Assembly: GCF_002835805.1 (NCBI RefSeq)
Contig: NZ_PISE01000011.1
Coordinates: 62,001 to 126,000 of the forward strand
Direction of reading: 5' to 3'
DNA from: Niallia nealsonii
GTDB taxonomy: Bacteria > Bacillota > Bacilli > Bacillales > Cytobacillaceae
DNA length: 64,000 nucleotides
The notes under the pieces are model-generated. The model was not told where the DNA came from and did no database searches. It saw nothing but the letters and a program-made list of their open reading frames with translations. This document shows positions 8,265 through 16,738 of this stretch, one piece after another (the first letter of the stretch is position 1; the number at the start of each line of letters is the position of its first letter). Position numbers and translations under genes: made by a program.

Positions 8265-9506
8265 CTAAACAATTTTTGCTATATTTTTTATTTTTGGTTT
8301 ACCTTGTTTATTTTTTTTAGGACTTAATAAAGTAAAGATAGAAAGAATAGTAAAGCAAAGAACTGTTATTCCCAAAATAATATATGTTTGTCTAAACCCA
8401 ATACTATCATATAAATTTCCTGCAATTGGCGATAGAATGGATGCCCCAACTTGTGATGCGAATTGAAAACCAACTAAATATAATACAGATGATAAACGTG
8501 TATCAAAATTAGCTGCCAAATATTTAAAAATCGCAATAAGCATAATCGGCAATTCTAATGCATGGATTAATTTCATTGTCGAGATTCCAATTGGGCCCAC
8601 AACAAGACCGGAACCAATAATACGGAACGCCATTAAAAATCCTGCCAAAATCAAACTATTTTTTGCTCCGACTTTATTTACAACAAATGGAGCCAAAAAC
8701 ATCATACCTGCCTCTAAAAATACTTGAAAAGAATTTAAGTATCCAAACACTTGATTCCCTGTTGCTTCTGTTGGGAATAAAGAAGAGTAGTAAACAGGAA
8801 ACTGCTGATCATACACACTATAAATGCAAGTTACCCCAATAACATACACCATTAAGAACCAAAAATCCTTTAGTAAAAATAACTGGCCAACATCTTTTAA
8901 TGTAACGGAATCCGCCTTCTCCATTTCCTGATTGGTCATTTCAATTTTTATAGAAAGAATAATTGCAACCAATATAACAGCTGATACAGATGCTACCCAA
9001 AAGTTAATATTTGGATTGATATTAAATAATTGACCTGCAAAAAAAGTTGCTGCAGCCCAACCTAATGAACCCCACATTCTGGATTTACCATATTCAAAAT
9101 CATATTTGCGGCTAATTTTTTCAATATAGGATTCTATCGCACCAATCCCTGCTAAAAAAGCCACTCCTAAATATAATCCACCAACAATAGCTCCTAATAG
9201 CACATTGTATTGCAATAGTGGACCATATACATAAATATAAAACGGTCCTACAAATACAAGCAAAATACTGATAAAAAATAAGATGTTTTTCTTTAAGCCA
9301 ATTTTATCCGATATATATCCATATAATGGCTGCATACATAAAGCAAAGATAGCGTTTACAGAAAAGATTATGCCAGTTTCTCCTCCACTTAAATTAATCT
9401 CTTGCCCCAACCAAATTGAAAATAAAGAATAACTAGCAGACCAAGTAAAAAAGAAAAAGAAAAAATAAGCACTAAGTTTCCAATACAGACTTTTTGATTT
9501 TGTCAT
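8265..9506 (-). CDS. cscB: LacY-family sucrose/oligosaccharide:H+ symporter
   Basis: A 413-residue major facilitator protein with 12 predicted membrane helices. The first helix is YFFFFFFTWSASYSLFSIWL, and the loop between helices 2 and 3 has GYISDKIGLKKN, the LacY/RafB/CscB-type version of the MFS loop motif. This family imports disaccharides with protons without modifying them. It is first in the sucrose operon, downstream of a clear promoter with operators, so sucrose is the expected substrate. AGAGGAG precedes the ATG. Specificity among sucrose, raffinose and lactose cannot be read from sequence. Confidence 0.88.
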   Translation of the reverse strand: MTKSKSLYWKLSAYFFFFFFTWSASYSLFSIWLGQEINLSGGETGIIFSVNAIFALCMQPLYGYISDKIGLKKNILFFISILLVFVGPFYIYVYGPLLQYNVLLGAIVGGLYLGVAFLAGIGAIESYIEKISRKYDFEYGKSRMWGSLGWAAATFFAGQLFNINPNINFWVASVSAVILVAIILSIKIEMTNQEMEKADSVTLKDVGQLFLLKDFWFLMVYVIGVTCIYSVYDQQFPVYYSSLFPTEATGNQVFGYLNSFQVFLEAGMMFLAPFVVNKVGAKNSLILAGFLMAFRIIGSGLVVGPIGISTMKLIHALELPIMLIAIFKYLAANFDTRLSSVLYLVGFQFASQVGASILSPIAGNLYDSIGFRQTYIILGITVLCFTILSIFTLLSPKKNKQGKPKIKNIAKIV

Positions 9507-9556
9507 ATAAACCGCTCCTCTAAATAAGGTTACTAAATAATTGACATGAATAAATC

Positions 9557-9570
9557 TGAAAGCACTTTCA
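9557..9570. promoter_or_regulatory. cre-like palindrome at the sucrose operon start site
   Basis: TGAAAGCACTTTCA is palindromic apart from its two central bases and matches the CcpA cre consensus except that the central CG is CA. It lies a few bases downstream of the -10 element, so a bound protein would block transcription. Confidence 0.6.
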
Positions 9571-9576
9571 AGTTTT

Positions 9577-9615
9577 ATTTTATGTCAACCGGTTTCATAT
9601 GTCAACCGCTTTCAT
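9577..9615 (-). promoter_or_regulatory. Sucrose operon promoter with twin LacI-type operators
   Basis: On the minus strand TTGACA (9605-9600) and TAAAAT (9582-9577) are separated by exactly 17 bases, a near-consensus sigma-A promoter. Two copies of an operator-like sequence, ATGAAACCGGTTGAC (9598-9584) and ATGAAAGCGGTTGAC (9615-9601), overlap the spacer and the -35. They are the likely binding sites of the LacI-family protein encoded next door. Confidence 0.8.
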
Positions 9616-9624
9616 ACAAAAAGT

Positions 9625-9650
9625 AAAAAAACATTGCAACTTGGCAATGC
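9625..9650 (-). terminator. Terminator of the LacI-family gene
   Basis: CATTGC (9632-9637) pairs with GCAATG (9644-9649), followed on the minus strand by seven Ts. It separates the repressor transcript from the sucrose operon promoter. Confidence 0.75.
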
Positions 9651-9689
9651 TTTCATTTTAACTCATACCGATTAAAGTTTTAGTATCTC

Positions 9690-10673
9690 TTAGGCCGTTG
9701 TTCCTTTTAATAACTTTACAGGCAATCTTGTTTCAAGTGGGATATCTTGGAATTCTCCTTCTATTTCTTTTAATAGAAGTTCAATGGCTATTTCCGCAAT
9801 TGTGCTAATAGGCTGCTGAATCGTCGTTAATTCAGGCAAAAATGATTGTACGGACTCTGTCCCATCATACCCAATTACTTTTATTTGCCCTGGCACATCC
9901 CTCCCCATCTTTTTAGCCATCGTTATAAAAGAAGCGGCAAAAATATCATTTGTAGCGAATACTCCGTCCACATCAGGATATTCTTTAAATAATTTTGCAA
10001 TTACTTTTGCCTGACTTTCCCTGTCAAATACTTCTGGTATTTCATATACGATTGGTCTTAGCCCAAGTTCTTCCATTATTTCTTCATATGCTTTTCTTCT
10101 TAATCTTGCCGGTGTTTCTAAATCACCAATCCCATCAATAAGAACAATATTTTTGCATCCTTGTGAAACTAGTAAATCTGTTGCTATTTTTCCCCCTTCA
10201 TAATTATCAGAACTGACAACAGGAATCGTCTCAGAAAGATATCTGTCTATCGCCACAACCGCTAAATTTTGTTTATGGTAATCTAAAATTCCGCGATTAT
10301 GTGTTCCAACAATGATTCCATCTACCTGATTGCGTAATAGCATCTCCAAATATTTTTCTTCTTTATCGATTCGATTTAAACTATTGCATACTAGCATCTT
10401 ATATCCCTTTGCGGCACTTATATTTTCCAAATGAAAAGTAAGCTCACCAAAAAATGGATTGGCTGTAGTTGGCAATATAACACCAAGCAAATTCGAACGT
10501 TTGTTAAATAAAGAACGAGCCACATCATTAGGAAAATAATTAAGTTCACTCATCGCTTTTTGTACTTTTTCTTTTGTGCGATCACTTATGTATCCACGGT
10601 TATTCAACACACGAGAAACCGTTGTTGGAGATACTCCTGCAAGTTTTGCTACATCATCAATTTTTGGCTTCAT
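9690..10673 (-). CDS. scrR: LacI-family repressor of the sucrose operon
   Basis: A 327-residue regulator. The N-terminal headpiece reads IDDVAKLAGVSPTTVSRVLN (residues 5-24), with hinge helix NDVARSLFNKRSNLLGVILP near 50-70; a periplasmic-binding-protein-like sugar-sensing domain follows. It probably releases the operators at 9584-9615 when sucrose or a derivative binds. AGGAGG precedes ATG 10673; an upstream in-frame start at 10691 would place the ribosome site inside the gene. It lies upstream of the operon on the same strand, has its own terminator, and the operon has its own promoter, so the two are separate transcripts. Confidence 0.88.
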   Translation of the reverse strand: MKPKIDDVAKLAGVSPTTVSRVLNNRGYISDRTKEKVQKAMSELNYFPNDVARSLFNKRSNLLGVILPTTANPFFGELTFHLENISAAKGYKMLVCNSLNRIDKEEKYLEMLLRNQVDGIIVGTHNRGILDYHKQNLAVVAIDRYLSETIPVVSSDNYEGGKIATDLLVSQGCKNIVLIDGIGDLETPARLRRKAYEEIMEELGLRPIVYEIPEVFDRESQAKVIAKLFKEYPDVDGVFATNDIFAASFITMAKKMGRDVPGQIKVIGYDGTESVQSFLPELTTIQQPISTIAEIAIELLLKEIEGEFQDIPLETRLPVKLLKGTTA

Positions 10674-10795
10674 AGTAGATCCTCCTGCCATTCTCTACGC
10701 TGTTTCTTCCTTCTATTATAGCAGAAAAAATTATTAGTCCTTTCATCTAAGTGTTTATTTCAGCAGAATTATAATTAGGTAGAAGAGTTGAATAC

Positions 10796-10836
10796 AAAAA
10801 ACAAGCATCCTCCTAATCATTAAAAGAATGCTTGTT
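10796..10836 (-). terminator. Terminator of the aldo/keto reductase gene
   Basis: AACAAGCAT (10800-10808) pairs with ATGCTTGTT (10828-10836), with a T run on the minus strand, right after the stop. Confidence 0.8.
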
Positions 10837-10846
10837 CTACTATTAT

Positions 10847-11827
10847 TTACCGAAACCCTAATACAGGATGAGGTACATACGCTTCTTCGAGTAATTGAAT
10901 TTCTTCTGATGTTAATCTAATAAATAATGAAGCAACTGCATCTTCTAAATGAGACATTTTTGTTGATCCGATAATGGGGGCTGTTACTGGCTCTTTTTGC
11001 AGCACCCAGCTAAGCGCAATTTGCGCACGGGGTACTCCTCTTTTTTCTGCAATTTCAGCCACTCTTCTCACAATGATTTTATCTGCTGTCTTTGTATCAG
11101 CATATAATGTTTTCCCAAATTCATCTGTTTCAGAACGATTAGTAGACTCTTCCCAATCACGTGTCAGCCTTCCTCTTGCCAATGGACTCCATGGAATAAC
11201 ACCAATTCCCTCTTCTTTGCAAAGAGGCATCATCTCCCGCTCTTCTTCCCGATACAAAAGGTTTAAATGATTTTGCATAGAGATGAATCTTGTCCATCCA
11301 TTTCTTTCCGTCACATGCAGTGCTTTTAGAAACTGCCAAGCATACATGGAAGATGCTCCAATATATCTCGCTTTTCCAGCTTTTACAACATCATGAAGAG
11401 CTTCCATCGTTTCTTCTATCGGTGTCTCATAATCCCAGCGATGAATTTGATAAAGGTCAACATAATCTGTTCCAAGCCTTTTTAGACTATTGTCAATCTC
11501 ACTCATAATCGCCTTGCGAGAAAGTCCTCCTCCATTAGGCCCTTTATGCATTCGGCCATGGACTTTTGTTGCAAGAACAATTTCATCCCTGTTTGCATAA
11601 TCCTTTAAAGCACGGCCAACAATCTCCTCGCTAGTTCCATCTGAATACACATTTGCTGTATCAAAAAAGTTAATCCCACATTCCAATGCTTTTTTAATAA
11701 TTGGACGGCTTTTTTCTTCATTCAACACCCATTGATGACTTCCACGTTCTGGCACACCAAAGCTCATGCAGCCAAGACATAGTCTAGAAACATCTAAACC
11801 TGTATTGCCTAGTTTTATATAGTCCAC
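10847..11827 (-). CDS. Aldo/keto reductase
   Basis: A 326-residue (alpha/beta)8 NADPH-dependent reductase. The catalytic tetrad can be read as Asp56 (FFDTAN), Tyr61 (NVYSDG), Lys88 (ATKVHG) and His129 (YQIHRWD). The C-terminal cofactor segment GSTKMSHLEDAV is present. The length and the motif RYIGASSMYAWQF resemble the YajO/YghZ-type group that reduces aldehydes and methylglyoxal; the physiological substrate is unknown. The start is GTG at 11827, with GAGGTG nine bases upstream. It is transcribed alone, divergently from the MarR gene. Confidence 0.85.
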   Translation of the reverse strand: MDYIKLGNTGLDVSRLCLGCMSFGVPERGSHQWVLNEEKSRPIIKKALECGINFFDTANVYSDGTSEEIVGRALKDYANRDEIVLATKVHGRMHKGPNGGGLSRKAIMSEIDNSLKRLGTDYVDLYQIHRWDYETPIEETMEALHDVVKAGKARYIGASSMYAWQFLKALHVTERNGWTRFISMQNHLNLLYREEEREMMPLCKEEGIGVIPWSPLARGRLTRDWEESTNRSETDEFGKTLYADTKTADKIIVRRVAEIAEKRGVPRAQIALSWVLQKEPVTAPIIGSTKMSHLEDAVASLFIRLTSEEIQLLEEAYVPHPVLGFR

Positions 11828-12046
11828 CTAATATAACACCTCGTTTTTTGGGGAATCTTATATGTAAGTATATATAAATTGTCTGAAGTTTTCAAAAAAT
11901 AAGTTTTGATTATAACAGTTATTCCTTCTTTTATTTTTCACATACACCAAGATGCCTTTCAAAGCTTTAAAATGATCAGATAAAGAGCGATTGACAAACT
12001 TTATTAATTTACATATAATGCGAACAATAATAGGATGGGGGTTTAC

Positions 12047-12472
12047 ATGAAGCTATCTTTAAATGATTATATTAGCATTTTTATTCATCAAACAGACTTA
12101 TCCCTTACAAGTTATGTAAAAAGTCAATTAGCTCCTTTTAATCTTGCGCCTGAGCAAAACCTTATTATGATGCTTCTTTGGGAAAAAGATGGAAGAAATC
12201 AAAATGAAATTTCGGAAATCCTCCTTAAAGATAAAACGAATATTGCACGTATGGTTGTTAATCTTGAAAAAAAAGGATTCATCAAAAGAGTAAGCAGTGA
12301 AAAAGACCGCCGTTCCTTGCAATTATTTCTAACACCTAAAGGGAAAGAGCTTGGCAGCAGTATCATTCCTATTACGAATGACTTTAATAAACTGGTATGT
12401 AAGGGCCTTACTGAAAAGGAATTAAATGAAGTTCGAAGAATTCTTTCTAAAATGTGTGAAAATGTACAGTAG
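12047..12472 (+). CDS. MarR-family repressor
   Basis: A 141-residue winged-helix regulator. The recognition region NQNEISEILLKDKTNIARMVVNLEKKGFIKR and the wing SSEKDRRSLQLFLT are typical of MarR. The lone cysteine in VCKGLTEKEL (about 118) and another near the C-terminus could sense electrophiles, as in other MarR proteins that control azoreductases. The start is ATG 12047, with AGGATGGGGG upstream; the in-frame ATG at 12035 lies within that site. The azoreductase gene follows on the same strand behind two operator palindromes, so it is the expected target. Confidence 0.85.
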   Translation: MKLSLNDYISIFIHQTDLSLTSYVKSQLAPFNLAPEQNLIMMLLWEKDGRNQNEISEILLKDKTNIARMVVNLEKKGFIKRVSSEKDRRSLQLFLTPKGKELGSSIIPITNDFNKLVCKGLTEKELNEVRRILSKMCENVQ

Positions 12473-12501
12473 TGATCTTACTGTACATTCTTCAAAAAAA
12501 T

Positions 12502-12580
12502 AGTTGCTATAACAACTTTAATTATGCTATTATTAGCTTATGTTTCATTTATTAGAGCATAAAAGTTGCTATAACAACTT
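12502..12580 (+). promoter_or_regulatory. Twin MarR operators in the azoreductase promoter
   Basis: The 16-base sequence AGTTGCTATAACAACT occurs twice, at 12502-12517 and 12564-12579. Each copy is a near-perfect palindrome (AGTTG/CAACT arms) and the copies are 62 bases apart, close to six helical turns. TATTAT at 12528-12533 may be the -10 element between them. The MarR-family product encoded just upstream is the likely ligand. Confidence 0.8.
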
Positions 12581-12615
12581 TTTTTATAACATAAATAAAG
12601 CGAGGGTATATTATC

Positions 12616-13242
12616 ATGACAAATGTATTATTCATTAAAGCTAATTCACGACCAATTGAACAAGCTGTAAGTGTTCAGCTATATCAAGCTTTTCTTGACA
12701 GCTATAAGAAATCTCATCCAACCGATCAAATAACAGAACTAGACTTATATAATGAAAACTTGCCATATCTTAATAATGATATGATGAACGGCATGTTTAA
12801 ATTGGGAAGAGATCTAGAGTTGACAGAAAATGAGAAGAAAGCAACAGATTTAGTAAATAAATATCTAAATCAATTCCTTGCTGCAGATAAAGTTGTGCTT
12901 GCATTCCCACTTTGGAATTTTACAGTCCCTGCTGTATTGCACACATACTTAGATTATCTAAGCCAAGCTGGCAAAACATTTCGTTATACAGCTGAAGGCC
13001 CTGTTGGATTACTGCCAGATAAAAAAGTTGCTCTATTAAATGCAAGAGGCGGAGTTTATTCCGAAGGACCTGCACAAGGTGCAGAAATGTCTGTCAATTA
13101 TGTAAAAGCAATTTTAAATTTCTGGGGAATAATGAATCCAACAGCTATTATCATTGAAGGCCATAATCAATCCCCTGATAAAGCTGCTCAAATTATTGAA
13201 GAAGGCATCAAACAAGCGGTGACAGCAGCAAATGAGTTTTAA
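12616..13242 (+). CDS. azoR: FMN-dependent NADH:quinone reductase / azoreductase
   Basis: A 208-residue flavodoxin-fold enzyme that reduces quinones and azo compounds by two-electron transfer using bound FMN. Features include the N-terminal phosphate-binding segment VLFIKANSRP, the FMN-binding FPLWNFTVPAVLHTYLDY (about 97-114) and LNARGG (about 146). It is the right length for AzoR. GCGAGGG precedes the ATG. Expression is probably induced by quinones or diamide-like stress through the neighbouring MarR protein. Confidence 0.9.
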   Translation: MTNVLFIKANSRPIEQAVSVQLYQAFLDSYKKSHPTDQITELDLYNENLPYLNNDMMNGMFKLGRDLELTENEKKATDLVNKYLNQFLAADKVVLAFPLWNFTVPAVLHTYLDYLSQAGKTFRYTAEGPVGLLPDKKVALLNARGGVYSEGPAQGAEMSVNYVKAILNFWGIMNPTAIIIEGHNQSPDKAAQIIEEGIKQAVTAANEF

Positions 13243-13264
13243 TACTTTTATAGTCTAGTACTTT

Positions 13265-13294
13265 AAGAGAGAGCTTACATACAGCTCTCTTTTA
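13265..13294 (+). terminator. Terminator of azoR
   Basis: AAGAGAGAGCT pairs with AGCTCTCTT, followed by Ts, 22 bases after the stop. Confidence 0.8.
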
Positions 13295-13401
13295 ATTTGT
13301 AGAAACATAAAATTATTTTTGCAGATTTCCTTGCTCTTATTTCATCTATCTGCAAATTGTCGACAAACATACGTTTTCAATCAGCCCAAAATAAACTATA
13401 G

Positions 13402-13445
13402 CTATACAAATAAGATACCTCGCAAAAGGTGCCTTATTTGTATAG
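13402..13445 (-). terminator. Hairpin after sodA
   Basis: CTATACAAATAAG (13402-13414) pairs perfectly with CTTATTTGTATAG (13433-13445), with an inner ACCT/AGGT pairing. It lies 13 bases past the sodA stop; the T run is poor. Confidence 0.65.
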
Positions 13446-13458
13446 AGAAAAAACTCTA

Positions 13459-14079
13459 TTATTTTGCCAGATTTGCAAACTTTTCTGCAACAACATCCCA
13501 ATTAATAATATTAAAGAAGCTTGCAATATAATCTGGTCTTCTATTTTGATAATTTAAATAATAAGCGTGCTCCCAAACGTCTAAGCCAAGAATTGCTTGA
13601 CTGCCTTCCATAATTGGATTGTCTTGGTTTGCTGTGCTAGTTACTTGCAGTTTACCTGTTCCATCAACAATCAGCCATGCCCAACCTGAACCAAAACGTG
13701 TTGTTGCAGCCGCCGCAAATGCTTGCTTAAAGTCATCAAAGCTTCCAAATGCTTCATTAATTGCCTCTGCTAATTTTCCAGATGGTGCTTTATCGCTAGC
13801 CCCTGGTGCAATTACTTCCCAAAACAAGGAATGATTTAAATGTCCGCCGCCATTATTTCTTACTGCATTTCTAATTGAACCTGGCACTTCATCCAAATTG
13901 TTTAATAATTCTTCCAATGATTTTTCCTGTAAGACAGTTTGACCTTCAAGTGCTGCATTTAGGTTATTTACATATGTTTGATGATGTTTACCATAGTGAA
14001 TTTCCATTGTACGTTCGTCAATATAAGGCTCTAGTGCATTAAATTTATAATTTAAAGTTGGCAATACATAATTTGTCAT
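13459..14079 (-). CDS. sodA: Superoxide dismutase (Mn/Fe family)
   Basis: A 206-residue enzyme that dismutates superoxide to oxygen and hydrogen peroxide in the cytosol. The metal ligands are His28 (IHYGKHH), His83 ([10 protein letters not shown]), Asp167 and His171 (LDVWEHAYY). The motif [11 protein letters not shown] and the residue pattern around Gln152 (ANQDNP) favour manganese. The length is standard. An AGGGGG site lies upstream of the ATG. It is transcribed alone, and it lies close to azoR, another oxidative-stress gene, although the two are convergent. Confidence 0.95.
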   Translation of the reverse strand: MTNYVLPTLNYKFNALEPYIDERTMEIHYGKHHQTYVNNLNAALEGQTVLQEKSLEELLNNLDEVPGSIRNAVRNNGGGHLNHSLFWEVIAPGASDKAPSGKLAEAINEAFGSFDDFKQAFAAAATTRFGSGWAWLIVDGTGKLQVTSTANQDNPIMEGSQAILGLDVWEHAYYLNYQNRRPDYIASFFNIINWDVVAEKFANLAK

Positions 14080-14294
14080 GTGAAAAATCCCCCTGTTACA
14101 AATGTTTTTATACTTATTTATATAAAAAGTATATTTAAATATTACAGTAAAAATATTCAGAAATCAATGCATTTTTTCCAATCTCTGCATTTTTTTGTAT
14201 CTTTAAAACCCATTTTCCCTAATCTTTTAACATTTTATACTTCATGGTATAATTAATCATGATGTTTACTCCAGCTATAAGAATGGAGGATATA

Positions 14295-14930
14295 ATGGAC
14301 ACAAAACAAAAGAATACAAAGGATAAACTACTTCATCTGCTGAAAAAAGAAGCATTCTTAACGGTGAATGATTTAACAGACCGATTAAAAATTACTCATA
14401 TGGCTATACGAAAACACCTTGCCAGCTTAGAAAAAGATGGATTGATTCTATCAAAAGAAGAAAAACAAGCAATGGGCAGACCTATTCAAGTTTACTTTTT
14501 ATCCAATAAAGCAGAACACTTTTTCCCGAAAAATTATGAAGGCTTAAGCATCGAATTTCTGCATGATATAAAAGAGTTATATGGAGAAGAGTCAATCACG
14601 CAGTTATTTAATAAACGAGAAAAACGATTAATAGAACAATACAGTATGAGAATGCAAGGCAAAAAATCGTCAGAAAAAGTAAATGAAATGGTCATCATTC
14701 AAAATGAAAAAGGCTATATGGCAGACCTTTCTCAAATAGATGAAACTACTTATGAATTAATGGAATATAACTGCCCTTTATTAGAAATAGCAAAAGAATT
14801 TAAAATTGCCTGCAGATGTGAAACGGATATGCTAAAAAAAGTGCTTGAAACAAATGATATCCAACGAACTCTCTGCCGGACAGACGGAGATAATCTTTGT
14901 AAATTCACAGTAGAATTCAAATCCACATAA
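14295..14930 (+). CDS. SufR-like Fe-S cluster-sensing transcriptional regulator
   Basis: A 211-residue regulator. A winged helix-turn-helix (LTVNDLTDRLKITHMAIRKH, about 23-42, then GRPIQVYFLS) is followed by a C-terminal domain with cysteines arranged as NCPLLEI, ACRCET, TLCRT and NLCKF. That spacing is the pattern of SufR-type proteins, which bind a 4Fe-4S cluster and repress Fe-S assembly or respond to iron and redox state. The assignment is from motif pattern, and the target genes are not adjacent. GGAGGATATA precedes ATG 14295; the upstream ATG at 14259 has no site. Confidence 0.78.
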   Translation: MDTKQKNTKDKLLHLLKKEAFLTVNDLTDRLKITHMAIRKHLASLEKDGLILSKEEKQAMGRPIQVYFLSNKAEHFFPKNYEGLSIEFLHDIKELYGEESITQLFNKREKRLIEQYSMRMQGKKSSEKVNEMVIIQNEKGYMADLSQIDETTYELMEYNCPLLEIAKEFKIACRCETDMLKKVLETNDIQRTLCRTDGDNLCKFTVEFKST

Positions 14931-14944
14931 ATCAAATGCAATGA

Positions 14945-14982
14945 AAAGAGTAGCATAAAAACCCATTTTTTTGCTACTCTTT
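14945..14982 (+). terminator. Terminator of the SufR-like gene
   Basis: AAAGAGTAGCA pairs with TGCTACTCTTT just after the stop; the loop is T-rich. It can also end transcription from the opposite strand. Confidence 0.75.
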
Positions 14983-14986
14983 ATCT

Positions 14987-15480
14987 TTAATCACTTTTCT
15001 TATTTGACTGGCGGGCCACACATTCTCCATGATGAAAATCTCTAAATGCTTGTTTTATTTTCTCCAAATTCCATATCTCCAGATAAAACATATACAAAAA
15101 CATTATGTATTTCAGGAAGATGATGAACATATATTGCCCCTTCTGCCAAAGAAATTTCTGATAAAGTAATGAATTCATAGGACCTTGCAGGCCTGCTATA
15201 TTCCCTAAAAACACCTTTACAGAACCTCCCTCAAAATTTACTATCGATGCATCTTCACTATACATATTTTGATAAGTTGTAGTGCTATGCTTTAAATATT
15301 TTGGAAAATCCACCCACAGCTGCAAGGTATGAGCAATATTAGCCTCTATTCTCTATGTGAATGATCTGAAAAAGTTCCCCTTTTAAACCAATCTTCGGCC
15401 ATTAGAATAAATGGATCAAAATCTTTCCATTGCTCTACGGGCAGAACCCCTCCCTTGTATAGAAGGAAAAACAGCCTCAT
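14987..15480 (-). pseudogene. Pirin-family protein, degenerate
   Basis: Pieces of a pirin are read in several frames. From 5' to 3' on the minus strand they are: LPVEQWKDFDPFILMAEDWF and RGTFSDHSHRE (N-terminal cupin strand with metal-binding HPH replaced by HSH), then a stop and a deletion of the DVQWM-type segment, then AHTLQLWVDFPKYLKH, GGSVKVFLGNIAGLQGPM and, in another frame, HHLPEIHNVFVYVLSGDMEF. The end of the second cupin domain is missing. Pirins are Fe-binding cupins, some with quercetinase activity. It is clearly non-functional. Confidence 0.8.
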
Positions 15481-15695
15481 CCTATTTAACATACCAATGG
15501 TCTTTAATATTTCTTTGTAAAATCCCTGCAGATTTTATTATATTATTTTTAGTCATTTCTAAATCCTATTTTCCTTTTTGTAAAAGTGAATGTTTATGCT
15601 TCATTTATCATGTTCTATGGAAGTCATATTCTTTTAAAAGTAAGCTCCCATCGCAGGAACTTCTCTCATTTCCTGAATGCAATTAGAGTTATACA

Positions 15696-15935
15696 TCATG
15701 CATAAACAGCTAATTCCACTTCAATTTGATGTCTTATTAACGAAAGACACTCTTTAGTTGTTTTAGCAAAAATTCGTTTACCCTTCATAGTTGCATAAGG
15801 TCTTCTTGCCCATATTTCACAAAAGCAGCTATTTTCAATAACAACAACTTCAGGATAATATGATTCCAAAATCTTTACTACTTCGATTTCAGTAATTAAA
15901 CTTCCATCACAAATTTAGACCCCAACAATTCTCAT
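15696..15935 (-). pseudogene. Small unknown reading frame with an early stop
   Basis: Starting at ATG 15935, behind an unusually good GGGAGGAG ribosome site, an 80-codon frame runs to TGA at 15696 but has TAA as codon 7. After the stop the frame encodes a coherent polypeptide with EIEVVKILE, YYPEVVVIENS and CEIWARRPYATMKGKR. It is not recognised. Either a recent nonsense mutation has inactivated a small gene, or only a six-residue peptide is made. Confidence 0.4.
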
Positions 15936-16588
15936 CCATGTTTCTCCTCCCTGTTTCAGGCTATTTATTATTCATTCCAATCACTCTTTTTCCTTTCAAT
16001 TTATGTAGTTTCATCTGCTCGTTTAAAGGGCCCATTCTGGTAAATTTAATTACTTTGCACAAATTGCCAGATTCGCCTCCCCCTTCTTATTCCGTTATTT
16101 CACAACTTATTATCAATTAGTTGATACAGCAACTATATATTCTGAAACTTCTATATGAGAGAATAAAAGATATACTGCATTAATAGTTTTTATACCAGAG
16201 GATATAAAGTGCAACAATTAAATTTGAACATATTAAAAAGGGAAAGACAATCCTTTCGACTTCAGTGAAATTGGTGTGCAAAACTGCTATACAATCAATT
16301 GATTTAACAGCTGCCTTTTTATTTTAAATCTGAATACTTCTAGTTATTATTTTTAAACCCAGCACTATAAAAAGAACCAAAATAGAAAAAATAATATAAA
16401 AACAGAAATAAATCTGCACTCCTATAGGAAAAGCCTGAGACTTGCATTAATATTTATTCGCCTTAGAAGTTTAAAAGTAATCTCACAATAGAACTAGTGT
16501 CGATAATATTCTAATAGTAAGTTCCAGCGTTTGCAGGTTTGAACTGCGAAGTACCATAAAATCAGAATTTTACGCCATAAAAATTTAA
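15936..16588. other. Gene-free AT-rich region
   Basis: About 650 bases without a supportable gene, RNA or repeat. Short open frames have no ribosome site and no family resemblance. Together with the pirin remnant and the broken small frame, this looks like decaying sequence. Confidence 0.5.
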
Positions 16589-16614
16589 AAAACAGGAAGA
16601 ATTACGTCCTGTTT
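16589..16614 (-). terminator. Terminator after the CotG-like gene
   Basis: AAACAGGA pairs with TCCTGTTT, followed on the minus strand by a T-rich run, about 125 bases after the stop. Confidence 0.65.
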
Positions 16615-16738
16615 CCCCTTTATCTAACATTAAAACACTCTTATGCCATTTATCGATTCACTTGTGTATAAGTTTTATTTTTGAAGAATGTCAATTTAAC
16701 TTCTCTTATTTAAGTGGTTTTTCCTTTCTTTTAACCGG

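Noticed and set aside
9557-9570. A third LacI-type operator rather than a cre site
   Set aside because: Its arms and centre differ from the twin AACCGGTT/AAGCGGTT operators and fit the cre pattern better, although repressor binding cannot be excluded.
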